Shown here: piece by piece, positions 27,725 through 37,499 of the stretch
How the letters are laid out: each line of letters begins with the position of its first letter
Position numbering within the stretch: the stretch's first letter is position 1
NCBI RefSeq assembly: GCF_021730615.1
Contig: NZ_JAJLMN010000001.1
Coordinates: 4,227,501-4,291,500 of the forward strand
Direction: 5' to 3'
Source: Lichenibacterium dinghuense
Lineage (GTDB): Bacteria > Pseudomonadota > Alphaproteobacteria > Rhizobiales > Beijerinckiaceae
DNA: 64,000 bases
Notes under the pieces: generated by a model
The model's input: only the letters and a program-made list of their open reading frames with translations
Databases searched by the model: none
What the model was told of the DNA's origin: nothing
Translations under genes and position numbers: made by a program

Positions 27725-28633
27725 ATGGCGACGGTCTTCATCGACGGCGAGGCGGGCACCACGGGCCTCAGCATCCGCGAGCGCCTCGGCGCGCACGCGG
27801 GCGTGGAGCTGCGCTCGATCGACCCGGACCGGCGCAAGGACGCGGGCGCCAAGGCGGAGCTGATGGCGCAGGTCGACGTCGTGGTGTTGTGCCTGCCCGA
27901 CGCCGCGTCGCGCGAAACGGTGCGGATCGCCGACGAGCTCGGCGACGACGCCCCCAAGGTGCTCGACGCCTCGACGGCCTACCGCGTGGCGCCGGACTGG
28001 ACCTACGGCTTTCCGGAGCTCGACGCGGGCCAGGCCGGCCGCATCCGCACGGCGCGGCGGGTGAGCAACCCCGGCTGCTACGCGACCGGCGCCATCGCGC
28101 TGCTGCACCCGCTGGTGAGCGCGGGCCTGATCCCCGACGACACCCCGCTGACCATCAACGCCGTGAGCGGCTACAGCGGCGGCGGCAAGGGCATGATCGC
28201 CGATTACGAGGAGGGCCGCGCCCCGAAGTTCCAGCTCTACGGGCTGGAGATGGAGCACAAGCACCTGCCCGAGATCCAGCGATTCTCCGGCCTGTCGATG
28301 CGGCCGATCTTCGTCCCCTCGGTCGGCAACTTCCGCCAAGGCATGGCGGTCAGCGTGCCGCTCCATCTCGACGCCCTGCCGGGCAAGCCCAAGCTCGCCG
28401 AGCTGGAAGCCGCGCTGGCGGCACATTACGAGGGCGGCGAGCACGTCCGCGTGGTGCCGCACGACGGCCGGGTCGATCCGCTCGCCCACACCGACACCAA
28501 CGTCATGCAGATCCGCGTCGCGGGCAGCGAGCCGCGGCGGCAGGCCGTGCTGGTGGCGACGCTGGACAACCTCGGCAAGGGCGCGTCCGGCGCGGCGGTG
28601 CAGAACCTGGAGCTGATGCTCGGGCTGGCGTGA
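27725..28633 (+). CDS. argC: N-acetyl-gamma-glutamyl-phosphate reductase (type 2)
   Basis: NADPH-dependent third step of arginine synthesis. Its 302 residues identify the shorter type 2 ArgC (the type 1 enzyme is about 345). The nucleotide loop is FIDGEAGTTGLSIRERL, and the catalytic cysteine is C118 in VSNPGCYATGA. The substrate region HKHLPEIQRF and the C-terminal GKGASGAAVQN are present. ATG 27725 follows GAGAGCGG. rpsI-argC neighbourhood is common in Rhizobiales. Confidence 0.95.
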   Translation: MATVFIDGEAGTTGLSIRERLGAHAGVELRSIDPDRRKDAGAKAELMAQVDVVVLCLPDAASRETVRIADELGDDAPKVLDASTAYRVAPDWTYGFPELDAGQAGRIRTARRVSNPGCYATGAIALLHPLVSAGLIPDDTPLTINAVSGYSGGGKGMIADYEEGRAPKFQLYGLEMEHKHLPEIQRFSGLSMRPIFVPSVGNFRQGMAVSVPLHLDALPGKPKLAELEAALAAHYEGGEHVRVVPHDGRVDPLAHTDTNVMQIRVAGSEPRRQAVLVATLDNLGKGASGAAVQNLELMLGLA

Positions 28634-28787
28634 GTGCCTGACCGGTGACCTGCGCCTGAACAACGCGGTGCTGCCTCCGATGTGTGAAAAGCCCGGCTTC
28701 GAAGCGCTCTCGGTCCCGTCACGCCGCTCGACTCTTCGTTTCGGGGGTTGAGCATTCAGACCCATGCCTGGGCTGATGGAGGATGCC

Positions 28788-29054
28788 ATGTCGAACGTGA
28801 TCGACGAGGATCTGCAGCAGCGGGTCGATGCCGTCGCGGATGCACGCGGCGTTCCGGTCGCGACGGTCCTGCGAGAAGCACTGACGACCTTCCTCGACCG
28901 CGAGGAGGCCCGCGCAGCCCTGGCGCGCGACGCACGCGCGGCGCTCGCCGCTTACGAGGCGGAAGGCCTGCATATCACGGGCGAGGAGATGTCGGACTGG
29001 CTGCGCACCTGGGGCACTGACGCCGAAGGAGAGGCGCCGGAGTGCCACGGCTGA
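28788..29054 (+). CDS. ParD-type ribbon-helix-helix antitoxin
   Basis: An 88-residue CopG/RHH protein. The N-terminal DNA-binding half is DEDLQQRVDAVADARGVPVA. The C-terminal toxin-binding half has the usual AAYEAEGLHITGEEMSDWL and an acidic end. GGAGG at 28778-28782 gives a strong start at ATG 28788. Such proteins repress their own operon and neutralise a ParE/RelE toxin. The toxin frame begins at 29042, 13 bases inside this gene, in the classical overlapping layout, but it is inactivated (next entry). The antitoxin is therefore an orphan here, and may still protect against a related toxin elsewhere or act only as a regulator. Confidence 0.88.
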   Translation: MSNVIDEDLQQRVDAVADARGVPVATVLREALTTFLDREEARAALARDARAALAAYEAEGLHITGEEMSDWLRTWGTDAEGEAPECHG

Positions 29055-29335
29055 TCGTGACGGAGGCCGCTCGGCGCGATCTTCGGCGTTGTCGTGATTT
29101 TCTGCGGCCTTGAGGTCCTCATGTCGCGACGCGAGCCGCCGCGGCCATCGGCGCCAAACTCCGCATGCTGTAAACCAGACCGCACATGGGCCGCCCCTTC
29201 GATGCTGCTCCGGACCTCCGGGAGGTCCGGATCTCGTTCGGCAAGGACGGGTACTTGGCGCTTTATCGTCACGATCCTGAAGCGGACGTCGTGCTGGTCC
29301 TCGCCGTCCGTCATGGAAGGGAAGCAGGCTACTGA
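29042..29335 (+). pseudogene. ParE/RelE-family toxin remnant, two in-frame nonsense codons
   Basis: Reading frame 2 from the GTG at 29042 gives 97 codons in ParE order with no frameshift: MPRLIVTEAARRDLRRCRDF, stop TGA at 29111-29113, then ATRAAAAIGAKLRML, stop TAA at 29171-29173, then TRPHMGRPFDAAPDLREVRI, then the core GYLALYRHDPE and VLAVRHGREAGY before the natural TGA at 29333-29335. The TAA sits where this family normally has a glutamate codon (LETRP), so a single GAA-to-TAA change explains it. Conservation is otherwise high, so inactivation looks recent. No functional toxin can be made without readthrough of both stops. Confidence 0.85.
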
Positions 29336-29348
29336 AGGCGACGGCGAC

Positions 29349-30197
29349 TCACGCCTTCCGCCAGGCCACCACGGTCTGCCGCTGCTCGCCGAGGCCCGCG
29401 ATGCCGAGGCTCATCACGTCGCCGGCCTTGAGGAAGGTCGCGGGCTTCATGCCGAGGCCGACGCCGGGCGGCGTCCCCGTGGTGATGACGTCGCCCGCCT
29501 CCAGCACCATGAAGTGCGAGATGTAGCTGACGAGCTGCACGACGTTGAAGATCATGGTCGAGGTCGAGCCGGTCTGCATCCGCCTGCCGTTGACGTCGAG
29601 CCACATGTCGAGGGCCTGCACGTCGCCGACCTCGTCCGGCGTCACCAGCCAAGGGCCGAGCGGCCCGAAGGTGGCGCAGCCCTTGCCCTTCATCCACTGG
29701 CCGCCACGCTCGATCTGGAAGGAGCGCTCCGACACGTCGTTGCAGATGCAGAACCCCGCGACGTGGCTCATGGCCTCGCGCTCCCCGATGTAGGAGGTGC
29801 GCGAGCCGATCACGATGGCGAGCTCCACCTCCCAGTCGCTGCGCTCGGAGGACTTCGGCAGCATCACGTCGTCGTTGGGCCCGACGATGCAGTTCGGCGC
29901 CTTGTTGAACAGGATCGGCTCGGGCGGGATCGCGGCGCCGGTCTCGGCGGCGTGGTCGGCGTAGTTCAGGCCGACCGCGATGAAGTTGCACGGCCGCGCC
30001 ACGCAGGGCCCGATGCGGGGCGAACCCTCGACGAGGGGCAGCGTGCCGGGGTCGGCGGCCCTGATCCGGGCCAGAGAGGCGGGGCCGAGGTGCTCGCCCG
30101 CGAGGTCGAGCACGAGGTGGCCGATGTCGCGCAGCCTGCCCTCGTGCAGCAGCCCCGGCTTCTCCCGTCCGGCTTCGCCGTAGCGCACCAGTCTCAT
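29349..30197 (-). CDS. Fumarylacetoacetate hydrolase family protein
   Basis: Metal-dependent hydrolase or decarboxylase/isomerase of 2-oxo acids from aromatic or sugar-acid breakdown. It has 282 residues. The N-terminal small domain ends near residue 70; the FAH core starts AVGLNYADHAAETG. Metal ligands are in DWEVELAIVIG, and the signature TGTPPGVGLGMKP is complete. It belongs to the two-domain group containing ureidoglycolate lyase-like and 2,4-diketo-3-deoxy-L-fuconate hydrolase-like enzymes. The exact substrate cannot be assigned. It stands alone, ending 13 bases from the dead toxin gene. Confidence 0.88.
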   Translation of the reverse strand: MRLVRYGEAGREKPGLLHEGRLRDIGHLVLDLAGEHLGPASLARIRAADPGTLPLVEGSPRIGPCVARPCNFIAVGLNYADHAAETGAAIPPEPILFNKAPNCIVGPNDDVMLPKSSERSDWEVELAIVIGSRTSYIGEREAMSHVAGFCICNDVSERSFQIERGGQWMKGKGCATFGPLGPWLVTPDEVGDVQALDMWLDVNGRRMQTGSTSTMIFNVVQLVSYISHFMVLEAGDVITTGTPPGVGLGMKPATFLKAGDVMSLGIAGLGEQRQTVVAWRKA

Positions 30198-30282
30198 GCT
30201 CGCCTCCGAGGCTTCCGGCGGGTCACGCCCGACTGTGCCGGACTATGCGGTCCGGCCCCAAACGCCACAAGCGCGGCGTCGG

Positions 30283-30678
30283 TCACGAGAACCGGTAGAC
30301 GACGTCGGGGAAGCGGTCGACGGGAAAGACGTAGAAGAAGCGCAGCACCGCGTCGCCGTCGTTGCGGATGCCGTGCTCGGCGTCGCTCGGGATGAACACC
30401 GCCGCGCCCGCGGCGACGCGGGTTTCGACGCCCGACACAGTTACGACGCCGCTGCCCTCGACCACGAAATAGATCTCGGGCTCGGCGTGGCGGTGTGACG
30501 CGAGCCGCCCGCCCTGCGGCTTGAGCTCGGCCAAACCCGCGCTCATGGCCTGGGTGGGGGTCATCTCGCCGGAGAAGAGCGTGACCCAGGACACGTCGCC
30601 GCGCGCCGGGTCGCCGAAGGTTTCGCGCGGCCGGGCCTCCGCGCGGGCGACGATGGCGTCGACGCCGTCGCGGCTCAA
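30283..30678 (-). CDS. Cupin-domain protein coupled to phaC
   Basis: A small single-domain cupin of 131 residues. Metal-site motif 1 reads ASHRHAEPEIYFVVEG and motif 2 ends VFIPSDAEHGIRN, giving the usual three histidines and one glutamate. The start appears to be TTG at 30678, overlapping the phaC stop as TTGA, so expression should be coupled to PHA synthase. Function is unknown; it could be a sensor or small dioxygenase-like protein. I do not recall a cupin as a standard partner of phaC. Confidence 0.75.
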   Translation of the reverse strand: MSRDGVDAIVARAEARPRETFGDPARGDVSWVTLFSGEMTPTQAMSAGLAELKPQGGRLASHRHAEPEIYFVVEGSGVVTVSGVETRVAAGAAVFIPSDAEHGIRNDGDAVLRFFYVFPVDRFPDVVYRFS

Positions 30679-32621
30679 CTCTTCACCCGAACGTATTCGC
30701 CGGGCGCGTCGCAGAGCGGCTGGAGCACGCCGCCGCCGGGCTCGCGCGCCGGCACCTTTTCGGGCGCCTGGTCGGCGATCCATTTCATCCAGTCCGGCCA
30801 CCAGCTCCCGGCCGTCTCCTCGGCAGCGGCGAGCCACTCGTCGAAGCTGTCGCCGACCGCCGGGCCGGCCCAGAACTGGTACTTCGGCTTGTAGGGCGGG
30901 TTGACCACGCCCGCGATGTGGCCCGAGCCCGCCAGCACGTAGCGCATCGGCCCGCCGAAGAACTTCGCGCCCACGAAGACCGACTTCGCCGGGGCGATGT
31001 GGTCCTCCTTCGTGGCGAGGTTGTAGACCGGGACGGTGACGCGGCCGAGGTCCAGCGTCTCGCCGCCCAGCACCATCTCGCCCTTGGTGAGCTTGTTCCC
31101 GAGGTAGCAGTTGCGCAGGTAGAAGGCGTGGTTGGCGGCCGGCATGCGCGTGGAGTCGGAGTTCCACGTCAGCAGGTCGAAGGCCATCGGCGCCTTGCCC
31201 TTCAGGTAGTTGTTGACCACGTAGGACCAGATGAGGTCGTTCGGCCGCAGCATGTTGAAGGCGTTGGCCATCTTCGAGCCCTGCAGGTAGCCCTGCTCCT
31301 TCATCTGCGCTTCGACGGCGGCGATCTGCTCCTCGTTGGCGAAGACCTTGAGGTCGCCGGCGTTGCGGAAGTCGGTCTGCGCCGTGAAGAAGGTGGCGGA
31401 GGAGATCCGCCGGTCGCCCTTCAGCGCCATGTAGGCCAGGGTGACGGCCAGGAGCGTGCCGCCCACGCAATAGCCGATGGCCGTGACGTCGCGGTTCCCG
31501 GTCGACCGCTCGATGGCGTCGAGGGCCGCGAAGATGCCCTCGCGCATGTAGCTCTCGAAGTCCTTGTCGGCGTGGCGCTCGTCTGGGTTGACCCACGAGA
31601 TCACGAACACCGTGAGCCCCTGGTCGACCGCCCATTTGACGAAGCTCTTCGCCGGATTGAGGTCGAGCACGTAGAACTTGTTGATCCACGGCGGCACGAT
31701 CAGCAGCGGCCGGAGGTACACCTCCTCGGTCGAGGGGCTGTACTGGATCAGCTCCATCAGCTCGTTGCGGAACACGACCTTGCCGGGCGTCATCGCCATG
31801 TTGACGCCGAGCTGGTGGGCGGTGTTGTCGCTCTGGCGGATCTTGAGGTCGCCCTTGCCGGCCGCGATGTCCTCGGCGAGCATCCGCATGCCGCGCACGA
31901 GATTCTCGCCGCCCTCCTCGAACGTGTGCTTCAGCAGCTCGGGGTTCGTGGCGAGGAAGTTCGAGGGCGACAGCGCGCCCGTGAGCTGGCGCAGGTAGAA
32001 GCGCGCCTTGTCGCGGGTCTCCTCGTCGAGGTCGGCCTCCTCGACGAGCCCCTCGGCCCAGCCGCTGGTGATCGTGTAGGCCTGCCGGAGGAAGTCGAAG
32101 CCCGGCAGCTCGCGCCATTCGGGCGCGGCGAAGCGCTTGTCGGCCGTCCGGGCCGGCTCGGCCTCGGGGGCGGGCGCGCCGGCCATGCGGCGCATCGTGC
32201 CGGCCCACAGGTCGACCATCTGGCTCGACAGCGTCGCCTGCGCGATCATCATCTTGGCGGGATCGGTGAACCACTGGGCCGCGACCTGACCCAGCGTCTG
32301 CACCATGTCCTTGGCTTCCTCGCCGCCCTTCGGCTGCACCTCCATGCGGGCGCGGGGCTCGATATAGGCGGCCGCCACCTTGTGGCTCTCCTCGACGAGC
32401 AGGCTCATGTTGCGCGACAGCTTGTCGAATTCCGCGAGGCCGGGCAGGGAGGCGGCGTCCTCGTTGGCGGCCTGCGGGGCGGGTGCGCCCCCGCCCGCCG
32501 GGGCCGTGGCGGCCGCTCCGGCGCCCCTGGCCCTCGCGTCGTCGAGCAGCGCCGACGCGCGGCCTGCGAGGGGCTTTCCATCGGCGTGCGGCTGCTGACG
32601 CGGCGGACGCTGGTCCTTCAT
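30675..32621 (-). CDS. phaC: Class I poly(3-hydroxyalkanoate) synthase
   Basis: Polymerises 3-hydroxyacyl-CoA into storage polyester granules. It has 648 residues; class I synthases are about 590, and the extra length is a poorly conserved Ala-rich N-terminus. The lipase-like box GYCVGGT carries the nucleophilic cysteine. The partner Asp and His are in TWNSDSTRMP and SGHIAGVVNPP. WINKFYVLDLNPAKSFVKW is the family block. The ATG at 32621 has GGAGGGAGAG just upstream. It is followed by a coupled cupin gene. No phaA/phaB or phasin gene lies nearby. Confidence 0.95.
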   Translation of the reverse strand: MKDQRPPRQQPHADGKPLAGRASALLDDARARGAGAAATAPAGGGAPAPQAANEDAASLPGLAEFDKLSRNMSLLVEESHKVAAAYIEPRARMEVQPKGGEEAKDMVQTLGQVAAQWFTDPAKMMIAQATLSSQMVDLWAGTMRRMAGAPAPEAEPARTADKRFAAPEWRELPGFDFLRQAYTITSGWAEGLVEEADLDEETRDKARFYLRQLTGALSPSNFLATNPELLKHTFEEGGENLVRGMRMLAEDIAAGKGDLKIRQSDNTAHQLGVNMAMTPGKVVFRNELMELIQYSPSTEEVYLRPLLIVPPWINKFYVLDLNPAKSFVKWAVDQGLTVFVISWVNPDERHADKDFESYMREGIFAALDAIERSTGNRDVTAIGYCVGGTLLAVTLAYMALKGDRRISSATFFTAQTDFRNAGDLKVFANEEQIAAVEAQMKEQGYLQGSKMANAFNMLRPNDLIWSYVVNNYLKGKAPMAFDLLTWNSDSTRMPAANHAFYLRNCYLGNKLTKGEMVLGGETLDLGRVTVPVYNLATKEDHIAPAKSVFVGAKFFGGPMRYVLAGSGHIAGVVNPPYKPKYQFWAGPAVGDSFDEWLAAAEETAGSWWPDWMKWIADQAPEKVPAREPGGGVLQPLCDAPGEYVRVKS

Positions 32622-32827
32622 GGCGCTCTCCCTCCTGTTCGGGACGCGCCCGGGAGCGGTCCCCTCCTTCTCGCGACGTCGGCCGGGCGGTTCTGTCGCC
32701 GTCCCTGCGCGTCGGCGGCGGCCGTCCGACGCGCTTGCCGTCCCGTTCGGGACATAATATCCCGCTACTCCTCTCGGAAGAAGGCCCATCGGGTGTCGGG
32801 TCCAGCGCCGATGCGCGGGAGACAGGG

Positions 32828-33241
32828 ATGCGTGGCAGAAAGCCCGTTTTCGGCGCGCGCCTCGACCGGCGCGTGGTGGTGGTGGCGGCCCTGCTCGTCG
32901 GCGGCGCCGTGCCGGCCCATGCCGCCGACAACCTGTGGGACACGGTCCTCGAGAAGATGAACGTCAAGGCCGCGCCGGCCGCGCCGGGGCCGGACTTCAT
33001 CGAGCGGACGCGGCCCGATCCCTCCGGGCTGGGCTACCTGCCGACCGCGTCGCCCCACAAGGTGTCGCCGCTCGCGGTCAAGACCCCCGACCAGATCCAG
33101 GCCGAGAAGGACGCGCTCGACCTCGCCAAGCAGCGCCAGCTCGATCCCGCCGCCGGCAAGCCCGTCCCGATCGTCAAGGCGGCGGCCGACCCGGCCGCGA
33201 AGAAGCGGCGGGCGGCGAAACCCGCCGCCGTTGCCGATTGA
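32828..33241 (+). CDS. Secreted hypothetical protein
   Basis: A 137-residue protein with a clear Sec signal peptide (basic RRVVVVAALLVGG core, cleavage near HAA, residue 33). The mature part is short, rich in Ala, Pro and Lys, and ends in a basic KKRRAAK stretch. The segment FIERTRPDPSGLGYLP is its most distinctive part. ATG 32828 follows AGACAGGG. I recall proteins of this kind next to the aminotransferase gene in other Rhizobiales, but their function is unknown. Confidence 0.72.
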   Translation: MRGRKPVFGARLDRRVVVVAALLVGGAVPAHAADNLWDTVLEKMNVKAAPAAPGPDFIERTRPDPSGLGYLPTASPHKVSPLAVKTPDQIQAEKDALDLAKQRQLDPAAGKPVPIVKAAADPAAKKRRAAKPAAVAD

Positions 33242-33317
33242 TTCACCAAATCCCCGCATTTTCCCGTATGGATCGCGGCTCGCCCGCCGCAACCTCCGAC
33301 CCAGGGTCGCCCTTCCG

Positions 33318-34531
<1,214 letters not shown>

Positions 34532-34535
<4 letters not shown>

Positions 34536-35272
34536 CCGCGGCCCACCACAGCGCGGCGCTCGCCCGCCTGCTCGGGCGGGCCTCGGCCGTCACGGTCTTC
34601 ACCGGCGCCGGCATCTCCACCGAATGCGGGGTGCCGGACTACCGCTCCCCCGGCAGCCCCTGGCGGGTGCACGCGCCGATCGGCTTCGCCGCCTTCCTGG
34701 CCGACCCGGCGATGCGCGCCGAGGCCTGGCGGCGCAAATGGGCCATGGACGACCTCTACGCCGGCGCGCGGCCGGGGCGGGGCCACCGCGCGGTGGCGCG
34801 CTGGGCAGCGTCGGGGCTTGTGCGCGCCGTCGTGACCCAGAACATCGACGGGCTGCACGGCGCCGCGGCCGGCCCCGGCGATGAGATCGTCGAACTCCAC
34901 GGCAACGGCTCCTACGCGCGCTGCCTCGGCTGCGGCACCCGGCACGAGCTCGCCCCCATCCGGGCCCGCTTCGAGCGCGACGGCTCGCTGCCGCACTGTT
35001 CCTGCGGCGGCATCGTCAAGTCGGCCAGCGTGGCCTTCGGGCAGTCGCTCGACCCCGCGGACCTCGGGCGCGCCGTGGATGCCTCGCTCGGCTGCGACCT
35101 GTTCCTCGTGCTCGGCTCCACGCTGCTGGTGCGCCCGGCGGCGCGGTTCCCCGAGCTCGCGCGGCGCAACGGCGCCCGGCTCGCGATCGTGAACCGCGAG
35201 GCGACCCCGCTCGACGGCGAGGCGGACCTCGTCCTCCGCGCCGACATCGGCGACGTGCTCGACCCGCTCTGA
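34532..35272 (+). CDS. Sir2 family NAD-dependent deacylase
   Basis: Removes acyl groups from lysine using NAD. It has 246 residues. Motifs: GAGIS (25-29), TQNIDGLHG (102-110), catalytic H123 in ELHGNG, and a zinc site C131/C134 with C156/C158. The second pair is C-x-C, a variant seen in this FGQ-type subgroup. The only fitting start is TTG 34532, overlapping the aminotransferase stop. Coupling to an aminotransferase may reflect acetylation control of metabolism, but that is inference. Confidence 0.9.
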
Positions 35273-35483
35273 GGGGCCCCACGGGCCGCGTGCGGCCTCC
35301 GACGCCGATGCGCGTCGCCGTCGACACACTTTTAACAATCTTCAGGGTCGGCCTTCGATTTCGACTTTGACGTGATTCCGCCGGTGCTAAGGTCCGGAGG
35401 TGGCGGATCGGGGCCGATTCGACCGCGCGTCGGCGGCGCCCTCGGCGCGCCTCGCGCGGGGCTGCGGCCCTTGGGTCGGGGTG

Positions 35484-36068
35484 ATGGCGTTGAGCAGCAA
35501 ACACCAGTCCGTGGATCCGCAGGCCGGCCTCGACGCGGCGGGCGACGCGGCCCTCGACCTCGTCGAACTGGCCGGCGAGATCAAATGGTTCGACGTTTCG
35601 AAGGGCTACGGCTTCATCGTGCCCGACAACGGCCTGCCCGACGTCCTCGTCCACGTCACCACCCTGCGGCGGGACGGCTTCGGCACCGCGCGCGAGGGCG
35701 CGCGGGTGGTGTGCGAGGTGCTGCGCCGGTCCAAGGGGCTGCAGGTGTTCCGCGTGCTGTCGCTGGACCTGTCGACGGCGGTCCACCCCTCGCAGGCGCC
35801 CGCGCCCCGCACCCACGTCCAGGTCACGCCGACGGGGGGCTTCGAGATCGCCGTCGTGAAGTGGTTCAACCGCGTGCGCGGCTTCGGCTTCGTGTCCCGC
35901 GGCGAGGGCACGGAGGACATCTTCGTCCACATCGAGACCATGCGCCGCTACGGCATGACCGAGCTGAAGCCGGGCGAGAGCGTCATGGTGCGCTTCGGGG
36001 ACGGGCCGAAGGGCCTGATGGCCGCCGAGGTGCGGCCCCTTGAATCGGGCTCGCCCTCGTCGCATTGA
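35484..36068 (+). CDS. Double cold-shock domain protein
   Basis: Nucleic-acid-binding protein with two CSDs in tandem. The first begins GEIKWFDVSKGYGFIVPD (about residue 34), the second VVKWFNRVRGFGFVSRGEG (about residue 128); both keep the RNP-like aromatic motifs. It has 194 residues. ATG 35484 was chosen; the GTG at 35400 would have its GGAGG too close. Double CSD genes followed by a DUF192 gene are a conserved Rhizobiales pair. It probably acts as an RNA chaperone or transcription antiterminator. Confidence 0.88.
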   Translation: MALSSKHQSVDPQAGLDAAGDAALDLVELAGEIKWFDVSKGYGFIVPDNGLPDVLVHVTTLRRDGFGTAREGARVVCEVLRRSKGLQVFRVLSLDLSTAVHPSQAPAPRTHVQVTPTGGFEIAVVKWFNRVRGFGFVSRGEGTEDIFVHIETMRRYGMTELKPGESVMVRFGDGPKGLMAAEVRPLESGSPSSH

Positions 36069-36105
36069 TCTCGCCGCGGGCCGGGCCCGCGGCCGGACCT
36101 CTCCC

Positions 36106-36573
36106 ATGCGACGCGACCACACAATCAAGACCGCATCCGCCGCCCTCGCGCTCCTCGCCCTCACGGGGCTGGCCCGGGCGGCCCCGCCGGCGCCGGCCAC
36201 TGACGACCTCTCGATCGCCACCGCGAGCGGCGACCACCACTTCACCGTGGAGGTGATGCGCACGCGCGATCAACTCGAGCGCGGCCTGATGTACCGCCGC
36301 CAGATGGCGCCCGACCGCGGGATGCTGTTCGACTTCGGCTCGTCCCAGCCCGTGTCCATGTGGATGAAGAACACCTACCTCCCGCTCGACATGGTGTTCA
36401 TCGCGGCCGACGGACGGGTGGTGTCGGTGAAGCGGAACGCCGAACCGATGTCCGAGGCCATCATCCCGTCCGGCGGCGACGTGCTCGGCGTCCTGGAGGT
36501 GAACGCCGGCACGGCGGCGCGCATCGGCATCAAGCCCGGCGACCGCGTGGCGGACCCGATGTTCAAGCCTTGA
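36106..36573 (+). CDS. DUF192 periplasmic protein
   Basis: A 155-residue exported protein. A Sec signal peptide ends near LARA (residue 25). The DUF192 domain follows, with VEVMRTRDQLERGLMYRR, GMLFDFG and MWMKNTYLPLDMVF. The fold is small and barrel-like, and no enzymatic role is established. ATG 36106 puts the basic MRRDH start ahead of the hydrophobic core. It lies 38 bases after the double cold-shock gene. Confidence 0.88.
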   Translation: MRRDHTIKTASAALALLALTGLARAAPPAPATDDLSIATASGDHHFTVEVMRTRDQLERGLMYRRQMAPDRGMLFDFGSSQPVSMWMKNTYLPLDMVFIAADGRVVSVKRNAEPMSEAIIPSGGDVLGVLEVNAGTAARIGIKPGDRVADPMFKP

Positions 36574-36629
36574 GCTTGTCGGCATGGTGCCCCCATGCTA
36601 CGCCATCGCGGTCGGACCACGTCCTTGTT

Positions 36630-36706
36630 CGGGGTGTAGCGCAGTCTGGTAGCGCATCTGCTTTGGGAGCAGAGGGTCGCAGGTTCGAATCCTGCCGCCC
36701 CGACCA
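36630..36706 (+). tRNA. tRNA-Pro (anticodon TGG)
   Basis: A 77-base cloverleaf with encoded CCA. The acceptor CGGGGTG pairs with CGCCCCG, discriminator A. The anticodon loop CTTTGGGAG gives TGG, and the T loop is TTCGAAT. It stands alone between DUF192 and the NDUFS4-like gene. Confidence 0.97.
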
Positions 36707-36760
36707 TCGATCGTCCCGCCAGGGCCGTCCCCGGTCCGCCGTCGCCCGAGGTGAACCGTT

Positions 36761-37072
36761 TTGACCATCGCCCGCATCTACCGACCTGTCCGCTCGGCCC
36801 ACTCGTCCGGGCACCGGCGGGCCAAGGCCTGGCTCCTCGAATACGAGCGCACGGAACCGGTCGAGATCGAGCCCATGATGGGCTGGACGGGCTCGTCCGA
36901 GACGGAGATGCAGGTCAAGCTGACGTTCGAGACGCGCGAGGAGGCGATCGCCTTCGCCGAGAAGCGCGGCATCGCCTACGAGGTCGAGGACCATCCGCCG
37001 GAGCAGGTCCGCCGCGGCCTGTCCTATTCGGACAATTTTAAGTCGTCCCGCGTCGGCCAGTGGACCCACTGA
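36761..37072 (+). CDS. ETC complex I subunit (NDUFS4-like)
   Basis: A 103-residue protein matching the accessory complex I subunit NDUFS4, known in alphaproteobacteria and mitochondria. Motifs: ARIYRPVRSAHSSG, WLLEYE, MGWTGSSET, and the C-terminal YSDNFKSSRVGQWTH. It starts with TTG at 36761 with GAGG upstream; no ATG fits. It lies between two tRNA genes, far from any nuo operon, as is usual. Confidence 0.92.
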   Translation: MTIARIYRPVRSAHSSGHRRAKAWLLEYERTEPVEIEPMMGWTGSSETEMQVKLTFETREEAIAFAEKRGIAYEVEDHPPEQVRRGLSYSDNFKSSRVGQWTH

Positions 37073-37117
37073 GCGGGCGGATCGACGAGGATCGCCGCCC
37101 CCGTCGGGGCGGCGCGA

Positions 37118-37194
37118 GGCTCCGTAGCTCAGTTGGATAGAGCAGCCGCCTTCTAAGCGGCAGGTCGAAGGTTCGAGCCCTTCCGGAGTCGCCA
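37118..37194 (+). tRNA. tRNA-Arg (anticodon TCT)
   Basis: A 77-base cloverleaf with encoded CCA. The acceptor GGCTCCG pairs with CGGAGTC (one G-T pair), discriminator G. The anticodon loop CTTCTAAG gives TCT, reading AGA/AGG. It lies about 1.6 kb from a gutted arginyl-tRNA synthetase gene. Confidence 0.97.
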
Positions 37195-37467
37195 GCATCG
37201 ACAGTGTCTCGAGCGAGATCGCCCCTCGTCGTTCCGACAAGGCGACTGCTCATTTCATCGCCTGTGAGACTGAAGCGGTTCCTCGAATGGATGCCCGCTG
37301 CTCCGCAGTGCGGAACCGATGCGACCTCCGCGCGGTGAGGTGCTCCACCCACTCGCCTCAGGACTGCCGTCCATGGGCGATGACGACTTGTTCAGGGGCT
37401 GATCCGGCGTGAGATTCGACCGTCGCGCGCCCCCGCGACGTCGCCTGTCGGATCTGCCCGGAGACGG

Positions 37468-37486
37468 GGGAGGGTGAAACCCTCCC
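37468..37486. other. Perfect hairpin downstream of the XRE regulator gene; rest of 37195-37499 featureless
   Basis: GGGAGGGT (37468-37475) pairs perfectly with ACCCTCCC (37479-37486) across a 3-base loop, 14 bases beyond the minus-strand regulator stop. There is no T run, so it is at best a pausing or RNA 3'-end stabilising element. The rest of the 305-base gap 37195-37499 shows no convincing gene. Confidence 0.45.
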
Positions 37487-37499
37487 GTCGACCCTGGGA

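Noticed and set aside
29042-29335. Recoding (UGA selenocysteine or readthrough) to make full-length ParE
   Set aside because: Two different stop codons would have to be read through, no SECIS-like hairpin follows the TGA, and the family has Glu rather than Sec at the second stop. A pseudogene is simpler.
35000-35030. Sirtuin zinc pair reduced to C-x-C as a possible broken site
   Set aside because: The same C-x-C-G-G form is usual in this bacterial subgroup, and all four cysteines are present.
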